The position numbers and the translations under genes are program-made. The notes below the pieces were generated by a model. The model was not told the origin of the DNA and did not search any database. It was given only the letters and a program-made list of their open reading frames with translations. Positions 12,801 to 27,800 of a stretch of DNA of 64,000 nt are shown here, piece after piece. The DNA comes from Didymodactylos carnosus (lineage: Eukaryota > Rotifera > Eurotatoria > Philodinida > Philodinidae). How positions within the stretch are numbered: the stretch's first letter is position 1; each line of letters opens with the position of its first letter. The DNA is taken from positions 18,964 through 82,963 of the forward strand of contig CAJNOQ010000070.1 in NCBI GenBank assembly GCA_905250885.1, given 5' to 3'.

Positions 12801-15800
12801 TATACAGAAAGTGTAGAAAATTTTAATTCCAATATACCGCTGACAAATCTTTTACCAAAAGGTTTTCATGTTGAGAAAAAAAATGAGTTAAAAATTTTAT
12901 GCATTATTTTTGTTAATAAAAATTTAAATATGATCAAGAGCAACTAAAACTTTTTACCTGGAAAGTGTATAACGATTAGAACTAATACATGTGGCACAAT
13001 AGTATAGGTGAACAAAATAAATAAAGTATTTTAGAGAAATGTGTAACCACAGAACATATTGTCATCTTGTCAGGCACATTACTTTGCGGTTGTATGTGTG
13101 ACTAAACACGTTGTATTTTCTTTTCGTTCTTTCTTACGTTTTACTTCTCGTTTGTTTTTCTTTTTGTCCATTTTCTCGCTGTTTTACTCTAATTTTGTCT
13201 TTCTTCTTATTTTACTTCAAAGGTAAAATTGAAAAGTATACAATCTCACGACGAAAGACTAAATAATCTACGATATATGGCCGAACATTTACAACAACTG
13301 AACGCTGGAGATACAACTTCAATACAACGAGCAAACGAATTAATAAGAGCATGGGACGATACACATTCAAAAATACGTAAGTAAACAGACTGTCGTTGAT
13401 CCGTTTTTCTTTTCTTTTGAAAGGAAGTGTAAAAATATTTAAGAAATAGACATGAATTCGAGCAACATGTTAATTTATGACTACTATAGTGATATTTGTG
13501 CAAAACAGTACTGCAGTAATCCATACTGTTTATGCTAAAGTAAAACTATGCGCTAGATCATGATCAACTTTGAACTAATATGAGTGAATAATTGATGTAG
13601 TCTAAAAATACATGATATTTTTGAATAATTGCATTTATACCTGAAGAAAATAGGAGAATATTGTTAATATAGCGTATAATTAATTCATCTTCATTAGCTT
13701 AAAAATGAAAATACTTATATAATATGTGGTTTGAGTTTTGATTTGCATTTAATCCTTTTAATTTTTTATTATTTAATTTGGTTTCGGTTTTTTTTATATG
13801 AAAAGCGGCATGTCTATTCACGCTTCATTTTTGATTTGTACGTGGTGCAATGTGTGATAAGAGCAGCCATATAAAATGTAAATGGTTGTTTGATCAGCTT
13901 CATTTCGCAATATCAATGTGTGCAATTTATCGACAAATTTTTTCGGTTTGTTTAACGAGTGTTTTTACGTTAAATGTCTCAAGTTTTGTTTATTTTGACT
14001 AGAATAGTTAGCCAACAACGATTTTTTCTAAGGGTTTAGCAACGAATGATTCTTAAATAATTTTTTGCTCATCTAACAATTCAATCTAAAAATTCTGATT
14101 AATTCTATTCATTCAATAATGAAAATAGTGCTGTTGTCTTTTATTCGTTTATGAAGGTTTTCATCATTTATCAATGCACTAAGTTATTGTAGAAGTAACT
14201 TTAAAATTGCAATTTTAATAAGACTAAAAAAGTTTTTGACAAGTTTATAAAAGACTAAATTTACTGTTGTACTCAAACAGAAAAAGATTTAATAGTGAAT
14301 TATTAATATTTGGAAGATGTTTTGCCTTACATAACTAACATATAATTTCCATAATAAATAAATAAAAGTATGCGATGCATTAGTACCGTAATATTCCAGT
14401 TTTCTTTCTTTTTTCTCCTATATCTATCTTCCACCGTTCACTAAAGATGATGAAGGAACCGTGTCAAAGAATTAGATGACCATTTTATAGTCAGGTTATC
14501 ACACAAAAAAAACAAAATATACACACGCAATGATATGTTCACAAATCATTACATTTGTGAACTAATAGAATAAAAGTAGAAAAGGAACACTATCAACGTG
14601 AACTTTTTTATGTATTAGTTCATTTGGTCTTGTTTTGTGTATGATGAACGAGAAAAAGAGCATCTCTATATACTCTCGTCAACCTCATGATCGGAATTAT
14701 CAAAAAAAAAAGGAAGGAGAGAAGTATTATTCTACAGGACAAACGCACATACTATGACTAGTCTTTAATTATTTGATGTCTTTTTCTCTATCGTTCTTTG
14801 ATTTTCATCACAAATAAAAATCTTTTTTTCTATCACCACTAACATCATCTCATCTGTTGCACTCTATGTCAAACGCATTTTTTCCGTCGTAGTAGCCATG
14901 TATGGTAAGAAAACAAAAAGTTTATTTTACCCAAAGAAATATAAGACAAGGAAACTAACGAGAACTAGAAAAATAGGGTTAACAAATGTATTATTTGATT
15001 GATGATGGATATAGGTTATATTTCATATTGGGCGAACATTTCTCCTTATTTTACTCAAAAAGTTGCACGAAAGATAATTCTTTTTGTCACTAACACGTGT
15101 GTACAAAAAAAATAGATAATCGTGTAGGTGTTATCATTCTTGTCGTTGTTATATGATTATTAGGAGAAAAATCGTTGACATAATCGAATATAGAGGTTTA
15201 GAGAAAGGAAAAGAAGAGAAAAAACTGTTGATGCATTTGTACATATCTTTATTATAACTTTAATTTGTCTGAATAGTTTAATTTAACAGTTTTCGTTTTT
15301 TCTGGTAATAGTCCTCTGGTAAAGATATACTAATTACATAATTTATGATAGTATAACCCGCTCTATAACTACTTTAAAGAATATTTTGTGTCCTCTCTTG
15401 CACTATATCATTCCGAGCTAAACTAGTCTTAGGTTTAAAATATAAAACTTTTAAATTTAAAGTTCATTACCCTTTTTTCCATGAAAGCCTATCGTTTCTC
15501 TTTCTTTATTTTCTTTTTCGATTTATCCTTAAAAAGGCGAACGAAATATCCATATTGAACGTACTTATGATCAACGAGATATGGATCGTCCAAAACCTCG
15601 AGATGATAATTCAGCTGCAATTAATATAAACATTCAACCACAACAATCTACTATGACAACACAAACGACTAAACTTTCGCCAACCGGATTTACTGGTACG
15701 GGTGTTAATACATCGTTTTCTAGTACGAGTTCGTCTACAACTCATCATCAACATTATCCATCATCAACATATGATGTACATCACAGACGAGAAGTGGATA

Positions 15801-18800
15801 ATTCTTTAATAACGAGTCCAAATAGAACTGATAATCATTCACAACAATCAACACTTGGTCAATCAATCGGTGAAAATGGAAGTGTATTCACATTAACAAA
15901 TATTTATACATTTGCCGATAATTCAAATAATTCATCTAGTTTAAATGATATTAATAATCGTGGTGGCGATGGTCTTTATTCACGAACGTTTGATCAAACA
16001 CATAGAAATATGGGTCCAAATTCGGATAAATATACAATCAAATCGATTGTCGAAGTGTTCGATAAACCCGAACAAGAAACAGAAATTGATAAACTCATTA
16101 GAGAAACCCATACATCTTCTGAACATCGTTTAACACGTAAAACTCGTACAAGTGGAAGTGATACAACTGATTTTGGAGGATCATCTCGCTATTATCATGG
16201 TCAATCAACCTCAATAACTCCTACATCACAATCCAAATATTCAGGTATATTAATTCTGTTCATTTTTAATCTTTTCTAGTAGTATAACATCTATGATTGA
16301 TTTTAAAAAAAAAATTCTAGTTAAAGAAGCTGCTGTTAATATAATTTAACTATCTGCATGTTTAACAGTATTTTAATCAATATTTAGCTTGCTTTTGTTC
16401 ATTTTTTTTATTTGAATGCACTACCTGCTTATGTGTGCGTGTATATGTGTGGCTTATTCAAATATTTATTGAACTTTGATCTTACATAATTGGTATAGTT
16501 TAATCTATACGTATTTATTCAAAAACATGCATGTTGTGATTAAAACACTTCAAGCAAAACATTATTATTCAGAAAACTAAAACCGTTTTTGATTAATAAG
16601 AGTAAAATGATACATTTCTCTTCTAAATATGGTTGAAATAAATCTATGTGTATTAGCTTGAATACTAACCTTAATCCTACACATTGGTAATATTAAATAT
16701 AATTTCTGATCTAAGATAAACGAGTTAAAATTGCTCTAGAGAAAATGGAGAAACTCTTTCAGACAATTATGGAAAAAAGGTTATAATAACACTGCTTTAT
16801 ATTTATTGACAACCTTTTTATAAGATCATTGGCACGTCATTTCTAAATAACATGCTTTATCAAAACAAACAAATATTTTTTTACCTTATATACCGATTTA
16901 TTTATTATTAATTGTAATATGTTTTCGTTTCACAATATCACGACATATATTTGATGATTTATAAAAAAAATTCTATTGAAAAATTCTATAAATAAATAGA
17001 ATATAAAAAGAAAACGTCGGACATTTAACATTTGAGAAAACTTTAGATAAAGATTAGAATATACATAGGATAAAAATTAAGAAGATATGATCTTTCTTTT
17101 ATTAAAAAAAAAAGAATTTTTATTTGTTTACTCTACTGAAAACCTAAACAATCAATAGATAAATTTAATTTCAAATTATTTTGTTCTGCTAGTAAAACTA
17201 TGCTACATGTGTTGTATCGTTTGCATTACACGAAAGACGACATGTTTAACCCTTTACCTACCAAGAGGATCATTCATGACCCATTCTAGAATTTTAACTA
17301 AAAGGTAATGAAGCACCAAAAAAGTGATGAAAAACAAAATCTTCTTTTCTCAATCAATAACTTATGAATTTATTTTGCTCTCAAAAGCAATTCATGTTGT
17401 ATCACATGCTTCATTATCTTTTTATAACAATTCTATGAATTGATGATGGGTGATCTCTTGGTAGGTAAAGGTTTAACTGAGTAGTATTAAAGTTTTCTCG
17501 TCGAGTAATAAGTCATTTTTAGCTTTCATGTAGACAAACATTTTTCTTATTTTACTAGACGTTTAAAAAATATCATTGTTTATTAAAAACTAATACGCAT
17601 GCATCTTTCTTTAAATTATGATCGAGAGATTCAATTGATCGAATTCACACAGAGAAAATTGTTAAAATATGAAGTAACAGAATTGTAAAATATTATACTA
17701 TATTTCTTATTTTAATAATGTTTAAAACTATTGTTTGTAAAACTACAAAGTAAAGGTTAGTCATCATATCTAGTTGCATAAAAATATAGGATATAAATCT
17801 ATTTCACATGTTCTTCTCTATTTTAAATATTATCTAAAAATTTTCCTATTTTATTTATATTTGTTTTTTTCTTATCTACTTTAGAAAATCGTCTTGTAGA
17901 TCTTAGTGAGACACAATTACCGCATTCATTTATTGAACAACAAAAAAAAATTCGTGAGTGGCTTGAACATGTTGAACAACCATTACTTACAGATAAAATT
18001 CAAAAATGTGATATTCAATCAATTGAACAGAAAAAAAAAATTTATAAAGTAATTACCTTTTATTTCATCATAATTAACATAAATTCATACGATATTAAAA
18101 TGAAAAAAAACAAACAAAAAAAAAAAAAATGTTTTTTTTTTTCTCTACATTTTAGGATTTACTTGATCAAACATTTGAACAAGAAAGAACAATGGAATAT
18201 TTAAACAGTGTTGCTAATGAATATTTTGGAAAATTAACACATGATATTAGTCGAGGATTACAGATAGAATTAGAAAATTTTCAAGATAGACTCTATGATG
18301 TTAAAATGTTTCTTAGTGAAAGATTGACAAAATATAATAGATTACATAAAACGTTAAGCGATTTTGAGGTAAGATGTATGTATGTGTATGTGCAACAGTG
18401 AGAGAGAGAGAGAGAAGAAACATCTCATAAAACAAATTACATTTTGGTTTTATTGACCTCAGAGAACAAAAAGAAACACAAACATAACAGAAATCGAGTT
18501 TTGAAAAAGTGCACTGTAGAAAGTAATTGACACTTGTTGTTGAGAAATAAAAATACACACACACTCTCGAACAATAATATCAAAGAATAGAAAAGAGTGA
18601 CAATAAAAAATAAAACTTATAAAAAAAAAAAAAAAGAAGAATTGTACATTCATTCTGCGGTAAATAGTGATGTACTCTTGTCACAGAAGAGAGGTAGTTT
18701 TTCTGTTAATAAAATTCTAACTCATATTCATTCATCGAAAACTGAAGTTTGCATATCATTACTTTTTTTTTGTCTTCTTTAGCGTGGAGTTGAAGATGTT

Positions 18801-21800
18801 AAAAATTGGATTCGTACTGCTCAACCGCGTTTGGCAATGGAAGATGCGACGACAATGGGTGATTCTCGTCTTTTAGAAAATCAACTTAATCGAAGTCAGG
18901 TATGAAATAATTCCATTTTCGAATTGTAGAAATTCAATAGCAAGAAATATTTTTATTTTATTATTTTTTTTTTGTATGTGTTTTCAATTAGATTTTACAA
19001 CATGAAATACGTGAAATGCAAACAACGCTTAATAAATTGAATAAAGATGTTGTTGAATTAACTCAAGATGCTGATGAAAGTTTTGCTCGACGTTTACGTG
19101 ATGAAATGAAAGATTTAAATGTTAGTTGGAGTCATATTATAAGTTCAACAAAAATACAATCACAAAATATTCAAGTATTTATATATTTTTTGTGAATTTT
19201 ATTATCTATTGATAATTGTTATATTTATTTATTTTATATTTTTTTTTTTAAAATTTTTTTATTTGAATAGGATGCATTAAAACGAAATAAAGAAATTCAT
19301 GAATCAATACAAGAAATGGAAGATTGGATTATTGATAAAGATCGTGAAGCACCAGCTGATGATGGTCCAATATTTTATCAAGATCAAATACGTGAAAGAG
19401 TTGAACAATATCAAGTATGTATAGAATAATTAAATTCTAATTTGATTCTATTTTGTTTTTATTTTGTTTGATTATTTCTATTTTTTTTTAGAAAATACAA
19501 ACAGAATTAAGTTTTAGAGAAAATGAAGTAAGACGATTAATTGAACAAGGACGTATATCATCAAGTACAATGACAAGTGGAATACCAGATTTAGCACAAA
19601 GTTTAGAAAATCTTGTATCAGATTGGACAAATTTACAGAAAAAAGTTGATTCAAAAGTTCAATATTATTCAGAAATCTATACATTACATGAAGAACTGAA
19701 GAGTATATCTTTTAAAAAAAATTATATTTTAAAATAATACATCTATGATGTTATTTTAGGCTTATTAAATCAAGAGACAACGTGGCTTGATACTCTACAA
19801 GATAAAATTTTAACATCTGTAAATGGTGGAGCTGATGCTGAAGAAATATCAGAAGAATTAGATGTAAGAATAAATTTATTATTTATTATTCTTTCAATAT
19901 ATTTTCTTTTGTTTTCTTTTCTTTTAGACATTAGAACGTTTTGTTAAAATTCATAAGAAAACAAATTATGAGAAAATACTTGAAATTTATGATCGTTTAC
20001 AAGCAACAAAAGTATCAATACCAGCAACAGGTAGTCAATTAAATCAATTTAAAATACGTTGGGCACAATTACATGAAGATGTAAGATAATTTAGTATTTT
20101 TAATAGAAAATATTAAAATTAAATATTCATGTTCTTTTCTTTTTTCTAGGCCTACAAAAAAATTCATAGTTTAAATCAAGCAATAACGGATTATCAACAT
20201 ATGGGACATCAAATAACAGCAATGCGTGAATGGTTACGACATACAGATGGAACAATAAATTCAAGATTAAAAGATGATGTATTTGCTGATGATGTTCCAG
20301 GCGAGGCTGAGGTTAGTCATCATATCGATAATAAATAAAATACATATATTTGGTCATTGTTTCTTTTTTTATCTTAGAAATTGATTCAAGAATTTAATCA
20401 ATACGAAGCATTATTAAGAAGCATTGAAGACAAAGTTCATGCATTAAGAAGTTCAGGAAAAGGCGAAGCTGCTAGACGTCTTGATCAACAATTAGAATTT
20501 TTAAGGGTACATATTTATCATTTTTTTCGAATATATCACTAAAAAGTTCAAAATATTATTTATTTCTGGTTATTTTTCACTTATAGAGTCAATTTCTTAA
20601 TCTTCAAACAAAATTTCGTCATTTTCAAAAACCATCGGATTTTGAACCAAAATATGCTAATATGAGACAAATATTACAAGATGTTGAGCAAAATATGCAT
20701 GTACTTGATATAAGAACAGATGATCCAGATGTTATTCATAGTCAACTTGAACATTGTATTGTAAGTTAGTTAAAAATGAATTATCTTTTTTTATATAAAT
20801 AAAACAATTTTTATTTTATATATTTATTCTATTTTAGAAATTATATAAAACATTATCGGATATTAAATCAGAAGTTGAATATGTTATTCGAACAGGACGA
20901 AGTATTGTTGAAAAACGTCAAATTGATGAGCCAAATGAATTGACAAGACAAATTGATCGTCTAAAACAAAGTTATAATGATTTAGGTGCTAGAGTATGTA
21001 TATTAATATATTTTATTTTTATATAATAAATTTAATTTTTAAAAATTAAAATTTATATAGGTTTCAACATCAAAAGTTCAATTAGACAATGTTGAAAGAC
21101 ATATACGTAAATTTCGTAAAGAATATGCTCATATTAATGATTGGTTAATAAAAGCTGATAATGAAATTAAAAAAATTGAAAATAAACAAGTATCAAAAAA
21201 TACAAAAGAAGAAATTGATTGGATTCGAGTATGTTCGTTTGTTCATTAAACATATAAATTATTATTCTTTTTTTCTTATTTTCATTTTTTAAAGGCAACA
21301 AGAAATGATATTAAAAAACTTGAAACCACTTTTGAAACATTAAAATCATTAGAACGTACAATTATCAAAGACGCTAATCGTCAACTTCCAATATTAAATG
21401 AAAAAGTAATGGATTTAAAACGACAAGTTGATTTATTGGATAGACGTTTGAAAGACAGATACGATGTTGTTGAGGTGAGTGTGTAGTTTTTCTTTATTTT
21501 CATTAAAAAAAAGTCTATTATAATAGAAGAAAAAAAAAAAAAATTGTACATTTATTTTCTAAACGTCGAATTTTCTTGTGTGTAAACACAGTGTACATGA
21601 GAATTATTAACGACGTCTAGATCTATTAAGATAAAATATAGATAATAACTAAAATACTAGGACATTCTAAAATATATATAAAATCATAATTGAAAATAAG
21701 AAAATCTATTCTGAGAGAGACGCATGTATATCAATGTTTGCCGTTTTTGTTAAGTTAAAGAGTATATCTCTTTTTTGTAAATCAGCACCAACACATATTA

Positions 21801-24800
21801 TTTATAATATATACAGCTTATTATATGTGTGTATGTGGTTTTTATTTTCTAACTAGATAGATAGATCATCTGTTATTATACTATATGTTCACACACGTTA
21901 GTAATAGATTGTATTAAGTGAATATCTAATAAGAGAAAATTTATTATTTCTGATTATTTACTATGGCGATGAAACCTCTAAAAACCACAATCAATCGTTG
22001 TTATTTTTTCTTATCATTGAAATATATTCCTTGTAGTACTAGATATTATGGTCGATCAAAAAATATTTTATGAGGATGTTGGTTTCTTTGGTGTTTTTCT
22101 AATATAAAGAATTATGTAAATGTTTTATTTATTTTTTCTCTATTGGTTGAAAACAAGTGTACATTGTTATTAGACTATTACTATGACTAAATTATCGATG
22201 AATATAATGTATTTAGTTTGACATCTTTCATCCTATCTCACGAGCATATCGTTAGAATAGAGAATAAATAAATGGAAATGAATCGTTAAACTATAATACA
22301 AATAGATAAGTCCAATTGATCGTTCAATTAAGATCAGTTTTGTGTATATATGGAAATATAAAATGTATGTTGTCGATGCATTTATCACACCATTTACTAT
22401 TAGAAAAAATTGAACATCACCTCAAGAGTGTGATATAACCAGAAAAATATTAATATTGAAAAAAGTTAATACTCAAGATCTAAATGGATGGATCTCCATA
22501 ATTGACTTTTAGCTCATTGTAAATATATTTAACCAAGAAAATTGAAAATTTGCAAAACTTATAAAGTATTCAGAACTGTTCATTCATTTTTGTACACTAT
22601 GTGCTTATAGTTGCAAGAAATGTCTGAAGTTGTAGAAAACAACAACAACACGTACACCAATATTGGGATGAGTTATCCTTTTTTCTCTCTTCTATACAAA
22701 ATTCAGTATCTACACGTAATAATCTAACTAATATCTATGTATCTTCTTCTACTATATATATATATATATATATTTTCTGTGTACCTCCAAAATAACAAAA
22801 AAGAAAATCGATACCACGCATAAGTTTAAGAACGTTAAATGCAATAGCCATTGATAATCAGTCATTATGATTTTTTTTTTTGAAACACATCGGCACATAC
22901 ATAGTTGAGATAGAGAAAGAAAAAGTTGGTCTTGTATCACGCAACAAAAATTGTACATTTATCCCGCAAAGAAGAAAAAATAAGTTTATCAGATATTATT
23001 AATGTGAGATGTGTCACTCAATGCATCTTCGTTTCTATTATCTAAACAGAGTTAACGTATTTCCTGTTCGTTTCTTCATCTACAATTATTTTTATCTCTC
23101 TCTTTCTCTCTTCCTCCCTCTCTCTCTCTCTTCTTTTAATATCCATTAATGCCATAACAGTTCTTGAAGAAAAAACCACACGCCGTTATAGAATATTTAT
23201 GATCTAATTTTTTTGTTTGTTAGTGTTATTATAAACTCGTGGAACCATCGCCACAAAAATATGAAAAAGTGTTGTATAACCTTCATATTAATATTACTGA
23301 TGTTTGCAATATGATTGTAACGTGAGTGATAGCTACTCACCCTGTTTCTTCAATCGCCAGCTCAATATGTGATTTTACCTCTCTAATTATCATATTTTAC
23401 TTCCTACATTACGACATTAGTTGTCATTGTTCTGCTTTTTTTCTATTCCAACAAACTTTTTTTTCCGCTGCTTACAGATACACGGACAGTCTTATAATCA
23501 TTAATCATATATATCGTCTGATCCCATTGTTATCCCAACTAACAAAAACAACGTACGCTTCTCTTTAGAAATAAAAGACATATAATAATAATAATAATAA
23601 TTATATCTTGATAGACAGTATTTTTTTTATTTAAAAGATCATTGCTGCCTGACGAGTTACCCTAGTATAAATGATCTTTTCTTAACTGATCTTTTCGAGT
23701 AGTAGACAACTAGGATAACTTCACATTTTGTGAAAAAAATCGTCAATCTTCGCATCTGTTTCTTTCTTTTTCTCACCTGATTGATTATCTGAACTGTGAA
23801 AAGGGTACATTTAGGCAAGTGACCACCAGAAATTTTTCTTTCTGTCTTTTCATTTCTTTTCGAAGCGTTCACGTTAAATACGACTAGATATCATATTATT
23901 CGATGTACATTTTTAATAAATAATGTATGACTCGTAGCTGTTGAAGGGATGATTATAGTTGAACTTGAATTTTTGGTGATGGGACTCAATAGTTAACCTA
24001 TTATAGAATTAGCGTAAGATAAAAACGCTATTTCTGATAAGAAACGTATACTGGTACGCGTGTTCTACTTTATACCGTATGTGGTAGACAATTCAAAACT
24101 GTTTCTTTAGTGGTCACTGTGTTTTGTCTATTTATCAAATCATTTTCAATATTTACTTTACAAACCTTTATTTCCTTTATTTTACAAACCTTATTTTCCT
24201 ATATTATGGCTTAACTACAAACACATTTCGTTGTACTTTTTTTTGTACATAAATCTACGTAAGTTTACTTTTTCTTTTTTGTCGATTGATGATGATATTC
24301 TTACTATTGCTTTTCGATTATTGACAACGTACTGAGCCAACAGTCACACCAATAACACCAGTTCTAGTCCTATTTTTGTATACTGAAATTTTTAAGTCTT
24401 CTTTTTCTCATCAGTATTGAGAGAAAGAGAGAGAGAAAGAAGAAAATGCAACAATAAAGTGTAAACTATCCACCTATTGTGTTCTTGTTTTCTTATATTG
24501 TGTATAGAGGAAAAACCTATAAACTGCTACTACTCGTACTACATCTATTGCTGCTATTATTGATAGTAATAACATCACCATCAACAACAAACACCCAACA
24601 ACTCATTATTAATATTCTTATTACTCTTATCAACGTCATTTATTTTTCATCTTCTCTGTTCGATAATATTGTTTTCATAATCAAAAATAATCACTCTTAT
24701 TTATTTGGTTTTTTCTCTCAATTACTATTCGAAGAAAAGAAAACCTACTAAGACAAGGAAATGCTCGATTTTTATTGTGAATATTCTTTTTCGAAAATCG

Positions 24801-27800
24801 ATATGTAGTAGACATCAATAAAATAGGTGACAGTATGTAACGAACCATTTATTATTATTGTTTGTTTAAAAAAATGATTATAAATAAATATTTAAGTAAT
24901 CGTTATGATCGTTATAATAATCGTTATAATGACCGTTATAATGATCCTAGACGATATCATAACTTATTATATATTCCATTTGAATCGGGATATGAATCCT
25001 CTGGTTCATCATCAACACTTTATCCAATTGAATACATTATTTATCCAATAGGTTTCAAAAAGGTGAGCAGTAAAGAACAACAAAACAACAACAACAACAA
25101 TTTTCTTCGAGTGTTTGGTTTTCCTATTAGTATATACGTCAGTCAGTTCTGAAAGATGTTAGACTAAATTATTTTGATTACGCTCAAAATAGTATTTTAG
25201 ATAGTATTTCACGTTTGTTTTTATAAATTTTTGTACATTAATATATCATTGCAATCTTCAATACAATTGTACTTCTAGTTATCGATATACAATGAATTTT
25301 CTAAATTATTGATCATTAAGTACATAAATCTCGTTCAATTATATGAGTTTAGTTAAAGTATGAATCTGTGAATATATACCATCAGTCAATCTACTAGAAG
25401 ATCTGAGTGTAAAATAGAAATCATGACTGTATAATGTTTATACTTTCTAAAATACCATATGAGAGTCTTTTTCAAAACAATAAACCATAATTGAGTTCGT
25501 CTGTTGTCATTCAATAAAATAGTGTAGTTGAATATGTTATCTATGATGCAATTTTTTTGTTCCTACATATTTTAAATAGAATACAGAAAAAAGACATTTG
25601 TCAGCTCTATTTCATTTCATGTATACTCTCCTGTCATAGGGAAGTCATTTGCACTTCATTCATCTTGATTCAAGAATATGAATTAATAATCCTAATCTTT
25701 CTATACTATACCTATAACTATAACTATATATCCATTTCTAAAACGAAAACAGACTTACACTCTCTTAGTATAAATGAGACAAGGAAAAGAAGAAAGAAAA
25801 TTATTTGTAACTCAATTTATTTTGTAATATAGAGAGTTATGATTGACAAAATATTGTTATTAAATTTTCGTTTTTTTTTTCTCTGTTTTTATTAGGGTCA
25901 GGTGCGAAAACTCGAAGACGATTATCAAAGATTTATTCAAATTTATCAAGAAATAATTATTCGTCTCGAAAAACTCGAATCACTATTATCAGATGCTGAA
26001 CGTGTTCTCGATCTCACCAGAATATCGGTAATAAAATAAAATATTTATATTTGTATTTAGAGTATTTCTTGGAGTTATTTTAGCAAGTGCAAGATGAATT
26101 ACGTAATGTACGACCACAGTTAGATGAATTATTAGCACTTGGACAAGAACTAGTATCTAAGAGTGAAAAATATAGTAAATTAGTTGGACCTGATATTGAA
26201 AATATAACACGAAGATTTGAAGATTTACAAAGACGAATTAGACAAATTCAGGTAAGTTAAAATTTTTATTATTATAAATAGTTTATTCAAAAATAATTGA
26301 ATATACGACAAAATACAGATACATTATCATCATATATATATTTCAGTTCATAAATGATAAAACAACTAATGAGCAGTTGGACGAAAGACTGAGTCAATTG
26401 GTAGGAAATCCGAAATTCTTTTTTCTTTCCCTCTCTCTCTCTCTCTCTCGCTCTGTCTCTCTGTCTCTCTTTCTCTATCTTCAGTTTCTTCTGTTTGTTT
26501 GATTTGATAATCTTTCATCTATTCTTAGCCATTAAACAAGGGTTTGCTTTGATAGTTTTAGTGATTGCAATTAATTTCTATTTCCCTTTTCGCTATTTTA
26601 TTTTTATATTTTCTCCTCAAAACATGCTCAATATTTTTTTAACATTATGCTAGCGGGCTGCTTGAAATATATTGCTCGTCAATGGTATAACATATGAATG
26701 AATCAGATTAAAATTGTTTTCAAAATAAAATAATAATTTTTAAATTCAAATAATATAATTGAAGTGATGTAGAGATAGACAGTTGATGTGAACTTATTTA
26801 ACACGTAACATTGATGACATTATTTTATATATTCTAAATTTATATTCAATAGGCTTTCTGGAGATCAAGTCGTTCTAGTGAGGTATTTGTACACAAGAAT
26901 GAATTTCATAGATTTTCTAGATCTTATTATTTTGTAATTTTATTGCACTCACGCATACACCAAATACAATAGTTAGAATAAAAAAGCTTTTGATTTTATG
27001 TTGAACACATGTTGTTGTTTTTTTTTGAACTTCTTAACGTTTAATAGTAATCACACTTAAAACACGCTTATCCTTTAGATTAATTTTTCCCGTATGAAAA
27101 TTTTAATAATGTAATTAAAATTAACTGATATACTCAAATTTAAATTTTTGATAAGTTTTTAGTGAAGACGAGTGGTGTTTCATAATGACATTCGACAAAT
27201 AATTTTATCTATCATTCTTTTATTTTCTATACACAAATTTGCGATTCTTACGCGTATACAAAGACTCAACACGAAGCTTGCTGCACACAAAAAAAAATGC
27301 AATTCTTCTTTATAGGATCAACAGGAAAAACGTAGCAAAGAGCGTATAGAAAAAGAAGAATATGGTAATCGTCAACAAGAAGATAATACTACGACTAGTG
27401 GTTGGGAGCGACAAGAAAAAGATTCTACTACTCGGCATGAATACTATCAGGAAAAAATACACAATCGTCATGAACGTGAATCACGTCACCGTTCACCATC
27501 AGAATCTTCTGATATATCAGCGGCGGCAGGCGTCATTGATGAAGAATTTAAAAAGAAATATCTCCGTTGTCTTGCTTATATGAAATTAATTGAAAGATTA
27601 TATGATGCAGGAGAGGATAGCGACGATTCTGATTTGCATACGACAAAAACAACAAGACGAGTATGATAAGTTCATTTGTTTCTAAATATCATCATCAATA
27701 GTAGTCTGTGTCTATATATTTATATCTGAGTGTATTTTCAATTATTGATGGCACAAAATATCTTATCTCGCAATTTTTTATAAAATCGTAACTAAGCACG

